Part shown: positions 52,054-64,000 of the stretch, piece after piece
How positions within the stretch are numbered: position 1 is the first letter of the stretch
How the letters are laid out: every line of letters begins with the position of its first letter
NCBI RefSeq assembly: GCF_026262505.1
Contig: NC_067203.1
Coordinates: 27,633,411 to 27,697,410 of the forward strand
Length of the DNA: 64,000 nt
Reading direction: 5' to 3'
DNA from: Trichomonas vaginalis G3
Lineage: Eukaryota > Parabasalia > Trichomonadida > Trichomonadidae
Program-made: the position numbers and the translations under genes
The notes under the pieces: model-generated
Seen by the model: only the letters and a program-made list of their open reading frames with translations
The model's database searches: none
Told to the model about the DNA's origin: nothing

Positions 52054-55000
52054 TAAAGATTTAAATCAAAAATGAGTCATGCGTGGCTAACTATACAAAG
52101 GTACATTCACTAGGCAATAACAGTAAAATGGGATGAAAATAGGATAAATAGCATCCCTATATAGTGCCTAACAATATTTATACGGGCCAAAAAAAATTTG
52201 GCTAGAGATTTGGCGAGTTATAAAACTTAGAAAATTGAGAGGGATTTTTATTTTTGAATTTTTTTTGGAAAGTTAAAATTGCGATTAAAAATCGATTTCC
52301 AGGAGAACTAAGCATCTCATCATATATTTAAATCGATAAAAATATTAAATAATAGTTGAATAGTATAACAACGTGAAATTATGGCTGAATCTACAGAAAA
52401 AATGAACATATTTGACATTTTTGAAAATTCATACGTTAGATGGTGACAGACTCATAAACTATACTTTAGCTAAGATTGATATATGGTTTCAACAACACAT
52501 GGTTAAAATCGTAAAAATATTTTAGATTTCAAAAAGATATATATGGTAATATAATGGAACAAAGTCAACAAATAGCATGTTAAATATGTTATAATTAACT
52601 TTTTATTAGATCCAATAGTAGATATCGAATGGTTTCCAGCTTTATGGTTAAATATTTTCTTTTCGAGCTTCTCTTTAACTGTTGTATTAAGGTTGTAAAT
52701 TTTTGATGCTAGAAACTATGGAATCTTCTTTGCTGCTGCATTTTTCTTGAGAGTTCTTGCAATTTCGAATAGATCTGCGCATTGTATGAAATGGAGGCTT
52801 TAAAATATCTTGAAAACAGAATAGGACTGCTTTTCCAAAGGAATGCTTACTTGTAAATCAGAGAGTTTCAAAATTGACAGCAAGATTATCATCATAACTG
52901 TCGATTTTGCTGCGAAAAAGGAAGACAAGTAATTAACAAATCATTTACTGTTGTTCATCAAAAGAAGAAAACTTTGATAACAACTAATGATGATAAAATC
53001 AAGCTATCTTTTAATATTTTAAATTGATAAGACATTCAAAATATTTGAATGGTTTAAAATATTTTCTTTTAATTTCTATAAGATATTATCATGATTATAT
53101 AATAAAATTTAAATTTTTATTCAAAAAGGCAATATTTCAAACTTTTAATTTCAAAAATCTTAATTCTGCAATAAGTGTATTTAATTGTAGCAAATTTAAT
53201 GATCCTTCGTCATGCTTAGCAATTTGGAACTCATAAATTAATATTTCTTCAAGTAAAATTCTGCATTATTTCAAAAGTCAATAATTCTCTAGTAACTTTT
53301 CTTCAAACCTTAACCATTATATTATATGTATAATGGAGAATAATTGCAAAGAAAGATAGCCGAATTTACTGGGTAGTTCTTGTGATGCGAAATAATTGCA
53401 AATTAACACCTAGTTTTAACAGCATCAATCTCTTTTTGCTCTCATTTAAATGCATTCGCACACTTTAATTTTGAAATATAAGAGTTTTGGAAATTATCAA
53501 ATTTATCTGCTCAAATACTATAGATCTTCATAAGTGTTAATAGAATCATTAGCCTTACATATAGTGTTTAATATAATGATGCACATTATACTGGGATTCA
53601 TTCCTTATTCATCTAGTTATTATAAGATTTACAACCCCATGAAAATTTAAAATTTTGTCAAAAATAGTGAATGTACCTTTCTCAAAACTTAAGATATCCT
53701 CCGAGTTCAAAGATTTAAAAAAACACAAAAAAATTAACTTTACTCTTTTGAGATCCTTATCAGATGTGCAACAATTTGATGCAGTATCGCAATTCGAATC
53801 CGATTTTTTAATGTAGATGTACTCTAACATTCTTGAAAAAATGCAAAATGATATTAATTAAGCTTTTCATTTCTTTATCATACACGAAACAAAATCATTC
53901 ATTATACTAAAATTTATCAAAGTTTGAATAACGAAAAAAATAATATCTAAATTTTTACATTGAGTCGGCTATTGATATGGTCAATATTAAATCGTTTAAA
54001 AATGGGCATTGGCCAGAATAATACCCACTAAAATAAAGGTAGGTCAACAAAATCGTAACGATGCTTTCTTGATTTTGGTAATGGATTTAGACTATGTAGG
54101 TACTCGGTGACTAATAGACGAAGAATGGAAGAAAACTGCAAGAGGGATTTCGAGGAAATATTATTAAAATTAACATTTGATTCTTTGACTTGCAAATAAA
54201 CATATTTGTACTATTAATCGGTTTTACAGAATAGATCTTGCGTTATTGTATGTTTTGAAAAAGTATCTAGAATTTTTCCTAAGATACTCATTTTGCGAGA
54301 TAAAATGATATACCATCTACTAGACATTTGTGCATTGCTTCCTATATGTAGCTAGTAACTACAGAAATTGTAGTTTCAGGAAATTTGAATACATTTGGAA
54401 TTCTAAGAAAGACATTGTAATATTGAGCATCTCCTATTTCAATATACCATATTGATGAAAATATAAATTCATGTAATCTGTCCTTAAATATGCTATCTAA
54501 ACTTGTGATAGAAACTCAATTTCACCAGAAAATATGAGAAAATTCCAAATTGTGAAATAAAACGAACATATTCACATATGAGATAACAACCATCTATATT
54601 AGGTTTCTCAATTCTTCATTCAAAATTCCAAAAAAAATTCAAAAATTTGAAAATGAAGAGAAGAAATATGAATTTTCCATGAAAATTTGCAAAATGAAAA
54701 AATTTTGGAATTACAAATATTATTTATTTTTTTGATGCTTGTTCCAAAATATGTCTTTTTTCCCATATCTGATATGAATATTTTGGATTATTATTATAAT
54801 TTATATTTATTGACATATTTCATGATATTCATATAATGGTTTGTTTTAGGGAATGAATGAGAATATATTTATTTAAAAAAAGAGAAAAGGTATTAGAATA
54901 GATTTTTATTTGAGCGTATTTAAAAGGTTCTACTTCAAAAACTTTATGTAGTTTACTTTTGTAAGCAACGTAAAACAATATCTTTAAGTTATTTGTTGCA

Positions 55001-55563
55001 ATTCGGGATTAATCGTGAATTTTTGTTGTATATTAGTTAAAAATTAGTTTTTAGTAGATAAATTCGTCATGTTCCCGTTTGTAACTCATTTTGTTTTTGC
55101 TTTATTGATGAAATTTCAATTTGTTGAGTGAATATCGACAAATTTGTTAAATCTTGTTTTAAGCGCAGCAGCAATATTTGGAGTCTATTAACTATATCTA
55201 GACTTTCAGTATTTTGCATTATTTTTATTGTTGAGGTTAGAACAATCGCCTAACTAAGTAACGCATGTATGTAAAATGACTTTTTCGCGAAAACGGTCTT
55301 GCAGATTTTTACGAGAGTAAGATATCAATATATACAACAATTGAGGATTAATTTTATTGCAGTGGTTTACGATTTTCATCGTTCAAAGTATCGGGGCAGA
55401 TTATTAAATTTTAAGCTATACAATTTCCATTGTAGAGCTTTATATTTTGAAAGAATAGAACAATTGGACATATTATTATTAAGTATAAATGGAATCGATT
55501 TTAAATTGCATATATGTCAACACTGTTTCTGACATTAATGTAAATACAAAGTACTAAACTACT

Positions 55564-56050
55564 ATGCATGAAGAAAACTTCAATTTCTCTCCACAATTAA
55601 GAGAAGTTTGGAGTTTTATTACTGAGAAAAATCCGCTTGAAGTTGTTCATGAGAATTTAAAAAATTGCAAACAATTTCTTTAATCGTTCGGACATCAAAA
55701 TTGAAATAAAAATTGTTGCACCTTTTTCGACAGTAAATGATAATAAAAAAAGAATTTTCAGAGGTGTAAAAAATAAACTTCTCAAATAGAAGGACCATGC
55801 TAAATGGAATGCGTCGCATACCCACCCAGTAAAAGTATTTGTGAAGCCATCCAGAGGAGTTAGGGCTTCTCCGTGCGTCATTGTTATGCCTCAAAACCAG
55901 AAACGAAGAGAGGAGACGAAATTTCCAAATTAATTTTGGAATCCCGGCCCAAATCAAAAATTTAACCATATTTCCCAGTAGAGTGGAAGAAACTACTTAT
56001 TATAAACAATCTTTATTAAAGAATAAACACCCACATCTCTGTAAAATTCT
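55564..56050 (+). pseudogene. Coding-like remains of unknown origin, unit 4
   Basis: Copy of 8974-9460; overlapping - strand frame at 55619-55969. Confidence 0.35.
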
Positions 56051-56297
56051 TTTTTTATATTTACTGTCAGAAAAAGTGCAAACAATTTTTTTCTTTCAAT
56101 TTTGATTTGCGAACGATTTTTTTTCTTGCGAAATAACGTACTAAAATACACTTTTTTAAAATTTTATCAATTTGTTATGGTATATCTTTATGATAATGAA
56201 TAAAATGCTTATTTTTCATAAGTAAATACATAATTTATGCTGAAACACAAAAAATAACACGAAAATTTCTCTACAAACATAGTATAAATTGAAGTTA

Positions 56298-57542
56298 CTA
56301 AAATTCATGAGGTGGTGAATTCAAGTAACTTGGTTCATGAAAATGAACAACAACATCTTCCATTGTTGTCCAATGTCTTGCATTAACGGCATCAACTACT
56401 CTCTGTGTGTATTTCACCATTGCAGGAACATCCACAGGATAAACGTCGGGGCCTTTATGTGGAGTTTTAGGATGGATAACTCCAATTAAGAAAAATCTTA
56501 AATTCGCGCAAAGCTGAAGATTTGGTTCATCTACCTGAGTAGTGAACATTAAACACATTCCACACTTTTCATGCATAAATATTGAGTTATAAATACCAGA
56601 TCCGCAAGGAGCAACAAGAACTTTCAATGATTGCCAAAACTTAACAATTGTTTCTACAGAACTTGAGAATTGAGAATCAGCTATTTCCCATTTACAGCCT
56701 TCATCAATCTTTGTACCACTACTTATGGCTTCATAAAGCTTATTAACATCATCGAAATTTCTTCCACTTCCCTTTGGTCTGTCATTGATCACAAACCTTG
56801 TAGGTTTGATTTTATTAAAGTTGACTTTTGTTTTTATCAGCTTTCGTAGCCTGTCAAGGCCTCCTGCAGTGTAGCCGTGAGCATATTCTAAACTATTTAT
56901 CAGCCAAAGGGAGTGAACATATATTTGTTGTGACAAATCTACAAACGTCACTTTATATCCTAAAAAGTTTAAGATTTCTTGAGTAATTTCTCGATACATC
57001 GGAGGGGAATTAACCATGAAGCCTCTTGAAACCAAATCTTGTGGAACAAGCATCATTGCACAAAGGAAATCATGAATATTGTGGCCATACATATTAAAAT
57101 ACTGAATATAATAAACTAATTCAAATAATTCTCCAGTTGTCTGCATCATTGTGTGACCGCCATGGTCCTGATAAATTGTCTTAAAACTTCGCTTTTCATC
57201 TGAGATCTGACCTTTCGAAACAAAAACGTCTTTAAATAATGTAACATAAACCATACTATGAGTTATGTAATTGCTCGGAACTATTGCTCGTTCTGTATAT
57301 GTTCGACCTGATATCAGGGCATAGTTAATCACTTTCGGATCATTTTGATAAAAAACCTTATCCATTTGAACATAGGGACATTGATACCACCATGTTTTAT
57401 GGTTAATGTTTTCTTGTGTTTTCGGTCCTATTATTCTGACGCTGAAGCGAATTAAAGAATCTTCATATCTATAATTCGAAAAAATGGTCAAGAAGGAAGA
57501 AAAAGCAATAAAGAAGTTTATAAATATTGCATTAGGTTGCAT
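56298..57542 (-). CDS. Divergent GT61-like membrane protein GT-B, unit 4 copy
   Basis: Intact 414-residue copy identical in protein to unit 1. Two of the four copies are thus whole and share the Cys-Gly-Ser-Gly version of the motif. Confidence 0.7.
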   Translation of the reverse strand: MQPNAIFINFFIAFSSFLTIFSNYRYEDSLIRFSVRIIGPKTQENINHKTWWYQCPYVQMDKVFYQNDPKVINYALISGRTYTERAIVPSNYITHSMVYVTLFKDVFVSKGQISDEKRSFKTIYQDHGGHTMMQTTGELFELVYYIQYFNMYGHNIHDFLCAMMLVPQDLVSRGFMVNSPPMYREITQEILNFLGYKVTFVDLSQQIYVHSLWLINSLEYAHGYTAGGLDRLRKLIKTKVNFNKIKPTRFVINDRPKGSGRNFDDVNKLYEAISSGTKIDEGCKWEIADSQFSSSVETIVKFWQSLKVLVAPCGSGIYNSIFMHEKCGMCLMFTTQVDEPNLQLCANLRFFLIGVIHPKTPHKGPDVYPVDVPAMVKYTQRVVDAVNARHWTTMEDVVVHFHEPSYLNSPPHEF

Positions 57543-57685
57543 TGAAGAGCTTGCTTTGTCTGTTAATGATGTCTGGGATTCCGTAAGGAGTTCTGCTGCA
57601 AAAAAATGATGAATGGATTAAACTCTGATAACACCCAATTTATATATAATCCATTGTGGTGGTCTTTTTAAAAAACGAGTCCTTT

Positions 57686-58891
57686 TTTTCTGAGATTTCT
57701 GATCGCTTCCTTTCTGCTCGTCATGCCCGAAATGGAAGAAATGATTGATATAGCCGAACTTATTACTCTAATTGGCAATTATCTTGTATAATACAATTAG
57801 TTGCATTGTCAGTTATTCTCAAGCATTATCGAATTTAAATTCAGCATCGCTAATTTGCATTGTATTGCAACAGCACATGTGTGTTGAGATAACAATAATA
57901 TTACACCAGCTAAAATCACACAATAAAAATCGAAATTTTGCATCTCGAAAAAACAACAACAGAATTCTTCGTAATCTTGGGTATTTACATACATTGTGAT
58001 ACATATTCGAATGACCTGAATGTATGGGAAGTTACTAAAATTTGAGGAATTTATTGCAATAAAATAAACAAAGGTCATCCTTATTATATAAATTTGTAAA
58101 GAATAGCGAAGACCTTTACAATGTATGCACAGTCCCGCATATTAACTTTGAATATTTCTGATTTCATTTTGAAACATTTTGACTAGAGTATTGATAACTC
58201 AAATTTCCGATATAGTTACTACATTAATGCTAATGTAGTAAGTTTCCATTCATCTATTTACTTGATGTTATTGAAATAAAATCAATTTTATTTAACTATC
58301 CTTAAATAATATTTTTGTTGTGGAAACAATATATCTAACGATGGTTATGGTATCTGACTAACTCTGGAATGAATGTTTATCAAATATGATATCAAAATCA
58401 AAAAAATAAATGTGTTTAATGATTAAAAACTAGTTAAATTGAATGTTTGACTAATTGTCCAGTACTTTGATTATCCAAATTTTTTTCGAAATTGATTTTT
58501 TCAAGAGAAACATTTAAATTTTGAATTTCATTTTTGAATTTTCGAATTTTTTTTGGAGTCTTAAACTGATAAATTAAGCATAATTTGTAATGCCATCGCT
58601 TTATGTACAACATATGGTGATGAAATGAAGGCGGATTTTAAAAACTTATTTTAAATCAAAAATATTTTCCTCATTATCATTAATTCTAAATTGATATATA
58701 CAATACACAGATAAGGCGTGAACTAAATTAGAAATATACTTGAATAAGAAGAGTAAAAGTCAAGTTTTTATTCATTTTATAATTGATTTAAACAAAAAAT
58801 TACTTCATTTTAATATTCTAGTCGCTAGATGAGATTTTGCTCGTATTTGTTTACAGAGCCATATCATTTCTTGCAATTGAATTTGTTATGG
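57686..58891 (+). repeat. DR-B, unit 4
   Basis: Unit 4 copy, as unit 2. Confidence 0.8.
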
Positions 58892-59085
58892 AAAGAGGTA
58901 TGGAAAAAGTTTTTCGTAGAGAATACAATATCTCATATAACAAACGTGAGATATTGTTGTAAAAATCCGTAATTTAGTCAATCCAACATACTTTACAATA
59001 TGAAAATTGAATTCGATATTGAGATTGGGACAAAGTTGCAATTCGGCACTTTTTGTAAAAAAATGGGGTCATACTCATAATGAAT

Positions 59086-59275
59086 AGAGACTTATAGCCA
59101 AGTCTTGATATCATGCAGGGAGAATATACATTGATAAGCAATTATATTTTATAGTAGTAGTATTCAGAAATTCTTACAATTTACAATACAATTTTCAAAA
59201 ATGGATAAAGACTAATAGCCAAGTCTTGATATCATGCAGGGAGAATATACATTGATAAGCAATTATATTTTATAG
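59086..59275 (+). repeat. 121-bp tandem array, left part, unit 4
   Basis: Tail of one period plus one full period, as unit 2. Confidence 0.9.
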
Positions 59276-60239
59276 TGTTGTAAACGAAAACGATAAAAAC
59301 GGTTTGACAAAAAGTGACACTTTGCATGGCAAAAAATAGAGCCTTACTTTTGAGATACTTGAGATTGAAACTGAATCTTATGAAGCGGTGATCTTGAATC
59401 ACTAAATCATAAGGTTCAGTTTCATATATAAATTTGTTATTCTTTTGGAATTATTTCTTATAAGATTTTACATCTTTAGCGGGGAATGTTTGTTATCATG
59501 TATATATTATAAATATTTACACGATAACGAACATTCCTCACTAAATTACTGAGAAACTTTGAGGAAATGTCGAACAATTTCCTCAAAGTTTCTCAGATTT
59601 ATATAGATAACTAGAGTCCCCTAGGCACTGATTCTGGTTCAGCACCTAGGAGGCTCTGGTTATCTAACGAACTGATAAAATGTTTTTAAATTTTGTGAAT
59701 ATTGCTACCTGTGAAGCACTGACTTCAAAATCAGTACCTCACAGGTAGCAATTACATTGAAATATGGGAGAAACTTTGTCCGAATGTTAACTATTCGACA
59801 AAGTTTCTCCCATTTGTAGTGGAGATGGAAGGCTTTGAGGTATATTGTATTAATATATACCCAAAGCCTTCCATCTCCACTTGAAAGTGTCCAAACTTTG
59901 GGTTAATAGTTTGCAATTAACCCAAAGTTTGGACACTTTCTAGAAGGAATTGGATGGTAAGAGATATACATTCATATGGTATATCTCTTACCCTCCAATT
60001 CCTTCTTAAAATGGGAGAAACTTTTGTCCGAATGTTAAACTATTCGGACAAAGTTTCTCCCATTTTGCGAAGGAATGGAGGCTATGAGATACTGATGAAA
60101 TGTCAGTAACTCATGGCCTCCAATTCCTTCCTAAAACTCATAAAAGTGGACCTTACATGCATTTAAAATTTGACATGTAAAGTCCGCTTTTTGTGAGCGG
60201 GGATTTGACTCCGTCAAATCCCCTTTTTCGTTAACGAGA
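59276..60239. mobile_element. Hairpin block, unit 4
   Basis: 964-bp copy with single-base indels inside several arms (near 59729, 59789, 59794, 60023 and 60075) that are not balanced by changes in the partner arm. Confidence 0.75.
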
Positions 60240-60575
60240 ATAGTAGTAGTATTCAGAAATTCTTATAATTTACAATACAATTTTCAAAAATGGATAAAGA
60301 CTAATAGCCAAGTCTTGATATCATGCAGGGAGAATATACATTGATAAGCAATTATATTTTATAGTAGTAGTATTCAGAAATTCTTACAATTTACAATACA
60401 ATTTTCAAAAATGGATAAAGACTAATAGCCAAGTCTTGATATCATGCAGGGAGAATATACATTGATAAGCAATTATATTTTATAGTAGTAGTATTCGGAA
60501 ATTCTTACAATTTACAATACAATTTTCAAAAATGGATAAAGACTAATAGCCAAGTCTTGATATCATGCAGGGAGA
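60240..60575 (+). repeat. 121-bp tandem array, right part, unit 4
   Basis: About 2.8 periods, as units 1 and 2. Confidence 0.9.
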
Positions 60576-60784
60576 CTCTCTACAAATACAAAAATTGATT
60601 ATCATAAGGAAATACAAATTTATCAATTTTCATGTGAAAATTACATAAATTTGTTCTCCAATAAATAGCAATAATACTTTGAATGTTATATTAAGTAATA
60701 TAGCTTCAGGTAAATAAGCTTACACTTCAAAAATATACTGTTTATTCATTAATTTTAAAAAAAGTCCAAATTATCTAATCTTGC

Positions 60785-61804
60785 TTACTCTTCCTTTAAA
60801 CTTCTTTGTGCCAAATTTAATATTGCCTTCAAAGATGGAATAAGGACATTAGGTTCAATCCTTCGGCTTTCGACAATTTCCAAAATGTGTTGAATTAATT
60901 TCAAACATTCATCGTGTTTTGAAGCTCTTTGCTCAACAATCTGATTACCTGCCCTTGTAAGAATTCTTACTGCTCTTTCTTCATTCAAAACATTAGCGAC
61001 TTGAACCTTAATAATCGCATTTGGAATCACAACAGTGATGAGAGTTATGACGATGTCATCAATGCGCTCATTTTTCTTACCCAAGAAAAATGTTTGCTTT
61101 AATTGATGAAAGTGTGATTCCGCAATGTTATTCGTGGAATCACCTTCTCCACGATATAACATCATCCAATGTTCTTTGGTTCTTCTCCATTGTTTATCGA
61201 AATACTTCAAAGCGCGCGGTTCTTCTTCTTCTAACATTGTTGTCAAGAACTCATATGTTTCATCAGACTCTTCAGCCAGCTTTTCTGCATTCGTTGCATC
61301 TGCACGTAATGTCAAAAAGTCCATTGCTAAATAGAAGTTCTCAAAATTCTGTGGATTGTCAAAATAGCTTCCAACTTTTGCACATGCGCGTAAAACATGC
61401 ACAGCGCACCAACTGAGCTGCGCAAGAGGAAATCCATCCTCAATTGCGCGAGCAATGTTTAGCGCACAGTCAGCGCTCCAATGCTGTGGATCCAGGTGCG
61501 CAAACTCACAGAATTTCACCAAACATTCTTGAATTTTTTCAGATGTCTGAGGGTTCACTAAAAAATAGCAAAAGGGGAAAATTGTGTTTTGACTTGTTTT
61601 CATTGTTACTGCAAACAATTGGATCTTTCCTTTAATTAAAGAATGAGTGGAATCGACGTGGAGAGGGTTATCAATGCTATGCACCAATTCTTTTGCAGCA
61701 AAAGGTGCATATATGATTGTAAACTCGGAAAAATCTCTATTGTAATCAAATTGAACGAGATCATCTGGGCACTCTTCCTGTAAATTATTCAAAAATGCTT
61801 CCAA
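60785..61804 (-). CDS. MULE transposase, DDE catalytic part, unit 4
   Basis: Same 339 codons as unit 1 and the same in-frame TAG. Confidence 0.8.
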   Translation of the reverse strand: MEAFLNNLQEECPDDLVQFDYNRDFSEFTIIYAPFAAKELVHSIDNPLHVDSTHSLIKGKIQLFAVTMKTSQNTIFPFCYFLVNPQTSEKIQECLVKFCEFAHLDPQHWSADCALNIARAIEDGFPLAQLSWCAVHVLRACAKVGSYFDNPQNFENFYLAMDFLTLRADATNAEKLAEESDETYEFLTTMLEEEEPRALKYFDKQWRRTKEHWMMLYRGEGDSTNNIAESHFHQLKQTFFLGKKNERIDDIVITLITVVIPNAIIKVQVANVLNEERAVRILTRAGNQIVEQRASKHDECLKLIQHILEIVESRRIEPNVLIPSLKAILNLAQRSLKEE

Positions 61805-61843
61805 AGAAGTGTAAAGATCGTTTGATAATCTTTGTGCAATAAT

Positions 61844-62254
61844 CTAATCAAGGCGATAAAATTTGTGCTTTAAAGCATCAGTAGACTGCGCGAAAAGTTT
61901 CATCGTTTCTTTGTTATTCGTATCAATTCCGAACTTATCAAAAAATGCTTTTTGAGCAAGAAATTGCTTTCCACCGTTTTTAATATAAAGTTCGATCCAT
62001 TTTTGATAAAATTTACTCGCGTAATGTGAACCCATTTCAACTCCTATATGATGGCAATATTCTTCATTAACTTTGCTTATAGTAAACACTCCATTTTGTT
62101 CTTCAACCCTAAATTTTGCCTTGCATAGGGGATACGAACATGAATAAGTGACATATTGCTTTGGAGATCCCGTTCTTCTTCTGTATGGGACACCGCCCTT
62201 GACTTCCTGTTTAATACCAAAAGCAATAAGCTCCTCTAAGTCCACCGAAATCAT
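61844..62254 (-). CDS. MULE zinc-finger part, unit 4
   Basis: 136 codons with Tyr at residue 66, ending at the shared TAG. Confidence 0.75.
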   Translation of the reverse strand: MISVDLEELIAFGIKQEVKGGVPYRRRTGSPKQYVTYSCSYPLCKAKFRVEEQNGVFTISKVNEEYCHHIGVEMGSHYASKFYQKWIELYIKNGGKQFLAQKAFFDKFGIDTNNKETMKLFAQSTDALKHKFYRLD

Positions 62255-62536
62255 AAAAATGAAGTGATTTTGAAAAGAGTTAACAAAATTCAAATCACAT
62301 CAAAAACAAAAACACATAAAAATATTTTATTATACTCATTCGAAATTAAAAATAATAAAATTTATATATATTAATTTCATTAAATCAAGGTTAAAAATCT
62401 CACCGGAAAAATAACCTCAGTGTGATAAATTTATCACCGGAAAAATTTACAATAAGGTTAATACCGAAAATATCGAAAAATCAACATTTAAGGTTAATTT
62501 AAGAGTATGCACTTTTGTCACCTACTCCCTTTTTAA
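62255..62536. promoter_or_regulatory. Divergent promoter region, unit 4/5 junction
   Basis: Palindrome at 62422-62437 with its two flanking tcaccggaaaaat copies. Confidence 0.5.
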
Positions 62537-63955
62537 ATGAATCTTATTATTAACTCGAGCTATTTCAAAGAGAATCGGCATAATAGCTTAAGCAGATTAT
62601 ACTACGGTGCAGTAAAGAATTTTTGCATTATTTATTTAATATTTGCCTTCATATTTGTGGATTATCTATTAGAACAAAATCTAAATCTAACAATTATGTT
62701 TCAATTGGAGCAGGAACAATTTATCGATGCTTTCAGTAATATTAACTTCACACAAAACGATGCGGGCGTTCATGAACTTCAAATCCATCCTGGAATAAAG
62801 GTTCTTCATAATTTTTCTGCAATAAGAACAGAAGAAACATTCTTTAGTGCTGGCCACAAAATCTTTGTTACAGTATTCGATAGTGGATTCATGAAGGAGT
62901 ATTTCCTTTATCTCCCACCATTTGACAGTTACATTCCGAAAGGTCTAACTCCGAAACAGACAGACCTTTTCTGGAAACAAGAGGAAAATCATATACATTA
63001 CTCAGATTTCCATATTCCGCATATTGATGTTGTATGGACTGTTAAAAATGGAATTTCATCACTTTCTAATGCTCATTCTTGTCGCAAAAGCAACTCTTCT
63101 CATCATCTAAACTTCTGCAAATGGCCTACGACCGTTAATAATCCAGAAATCAAAGGAACGGCCTTAGTTGTCGGCAGCCATCAGATAAACTACTTCCAAC
63201 ACTTTTTTGATAACGGGTTACCGCATTACGCCGCTGGCTCTCTCGCCACAGGTATTTCTCCCCAAATGATAACTGTTGTTTCTACAGCCTGCAATCCAGT
63301 AACGATAGAAACTCTAGAAAAACTCGGCTACAAGTCGCGCCAGAACTGTCAAAGCGATGGAAAGCAAGTTAGTGCCGAGTTACTTATCATGTGCACTGCA
63401 ACTCGAGTTGTCCATCATTATTTCTTCGACTGGTACCAGGAGCTAATGAGGATACCGATAGCTGAACGTTCTAAAGTCATTTTACTGCCAAGAGGCAAAG
63501 GGAGTGGCGGAAGAGGTAGTAGAATCATTCAAAATCTCCATGACATTGTCCCTCATCTCAGTAAAATCTTCGGATCCGAAAACGTCATCATTCACGATCA
63601 AAATTCTCCAGAAAAGACACTTTCAGCACTAATCAATAAATTCAGTACCGCGAGATACATAATTGGGCCTCATGGAGGAGCTTTTTATAACCAATTCTTT
63701 TCTGGAACAAATACAACAATTGTGGAAATGCTTCCTGTCAAAGAGAACGGATATTACCCAGAACAAACTGGTCCAAGATCGATGTCATTTGCACACTTGG
63801 CTATGTACACGAACACAGAATGCTTACACCAAGATTTTTACAGATACTATACAATAAGTGATCAGATCAACTATAATATTAATATAACCGATTTCATGAA
63901 TTGGTTTAAATTTAATTTTAGAAATGATACTTTTGTTGTTAATGCTTCTTCATAA
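62537..63955 (+). CDS. GT61-like glycosyltransferase GT-A, unit 5 copy
   Basis: Fifth identical copy, complete just before the right edge of the window. Five unchanged 472-codon copies indicate very recent amplification, gene conversion or repeated assembly of one sequence. Confidence 0.85.
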   Translation: MNLIINSSYFKENRHNSLSRLYYGAVKNFCIIYLIFAFIFVDYLLEQNLNLTIMFQLEQEQFIDAFSNINFTQNDAGVHELQIHPGIKVLHNFSAIRTEETFFSAGHKIFVTVFDSGFMKEYFLYLPPFDSYIPKGLTPKQTDLFWKQEENHIHYSDFHIPHIDVVWTVKNGISSLSNAHSCRKSNSSHHLNFCKWPTTVNNPEIKGTALVVGSHQINYFQHFFDNGLPHYAAGSLATGISPQMITVVSTACNPVTIETLEKLGYKSRQNCQSDGKQVSAELLIMCTATRVVHHYFFDWYQELMRIPIAERSKVILLPRGKGSGGRGSRIIQNLHDIVPHLSKIFGSENVIIHDQNSPEKTLSALINKFSTARYIIGPHGGAFYNQFFSGTNTTIVEMLPVKENGYYPEQTGPRSMSFAHLAMYTNTECLHQDFYRYYTISDQINYNINITDFMNWFKFNFRNDTFVVNASS

Positions 63956-64000
63956 TTTAAGACTTTGTTTGTATAAAGAGGTAGGGCAACGATAGGTCAA
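62537..64000. repeat. Left end of a following tandem unit (partial)
   Basis: Starts with a full GT-A gene and runs 45 bases into its downstream spacer. The array therefore continues to the right, giving at least five unit junctions in or around the window. Confidence 0.95.

Larger units (their letters stand above)
48572..56297. other. AT-rich GT-A to GT-B spacer, unit 4
   Basis: Same layout as unit 1. It has one substitution near 49071 (g to a), a run of A in place of an A-G-A stretch near 48755, a one-base loss near 53243 and two extra T near 54730. No gene called. Confidence 0.6.
47153..62536. repeat. 15.4-kb tandem unit 4
   Basis: Fourth full unit, 15384 bp, with intact GT-B and the same gene order. 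Its hairpin block carries several single-base indels inside stems (near 59790, 60020 and 60075) not seen in unit 2. Confidence 0.97.

Overview
The window is a head-to-tail tandem array. A unit of about 15.4 kb occurs four times in full (563-15939, 15940-31318, 31319-47152, 47153-62536; lengths 15377, 15379, 15834 and 15384 bp), with partial units at both edges (1-562 and 62537-64000). The DNA is AT-rich and eukaryotic in style: long AT-rich spacers, genes on both strands without operon spacing, N-terminal signal anchors, many N-glycosylation sequons and a Mutator-like (MULE) transposase. The mix of GT61/DUF563-type glycosyltransferases, MULEs, intronless genes and AT-rich spacers best fits a parabasalid (trichomonad) protist. 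This is an inference from gene content; no rRNA or tRNA was seen to confirm it.

Each unit carries, from left to right: (1) a + strand gene for a 472-residue type II membrane GT61-like glycosyltransferase (GT-A); (2) a spacer of about 7.7 kb with no convincing gene, holding a 15-bp-arm hairpin, a small nested palindrome, one copy (DR-A) of an old diverged 1.2-kb duplication and two stretches that look like decayed coding DNA; (3) a - strand gene for a second, distant GT61-like protein (GT-B, 414 residues), whole in units 1 and 4 and broken at the same place in units 2 and 3; (4) the second copy of the old duplication (DR-B); (5) a 121-bp tandem repeat array interrupted by a block of about 965 bp packed with 13 different stem-loops; (6) a - strand MULE transposase, divided by an in-frame TAG into a zinc-finger part and a DDE catalytic part; (7) a 283-bp divergent promoter region shared with the next unit's GT-A gene.

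The units are nearly identical. They differ by a few substitutions, many 1-3 base indels, the number of 121-bp repeats (which makes unit 3 about 455 bp longer) and two small patches of scattered deletions that look like poor consensus. The most unusual content is the hairpin block. It sits inside the 121-bp array with a 4-bp ATAG duplication on both sides and imperfect inverted ends, so it looks like an inserted non-autonomous element or a structured RNA locus. The two glycosyltransferases would both act in the ER/Golgi lumen on surface or secreted glycans; nothing in the sequence ties them functionally to the transposase or to the hairpin block.
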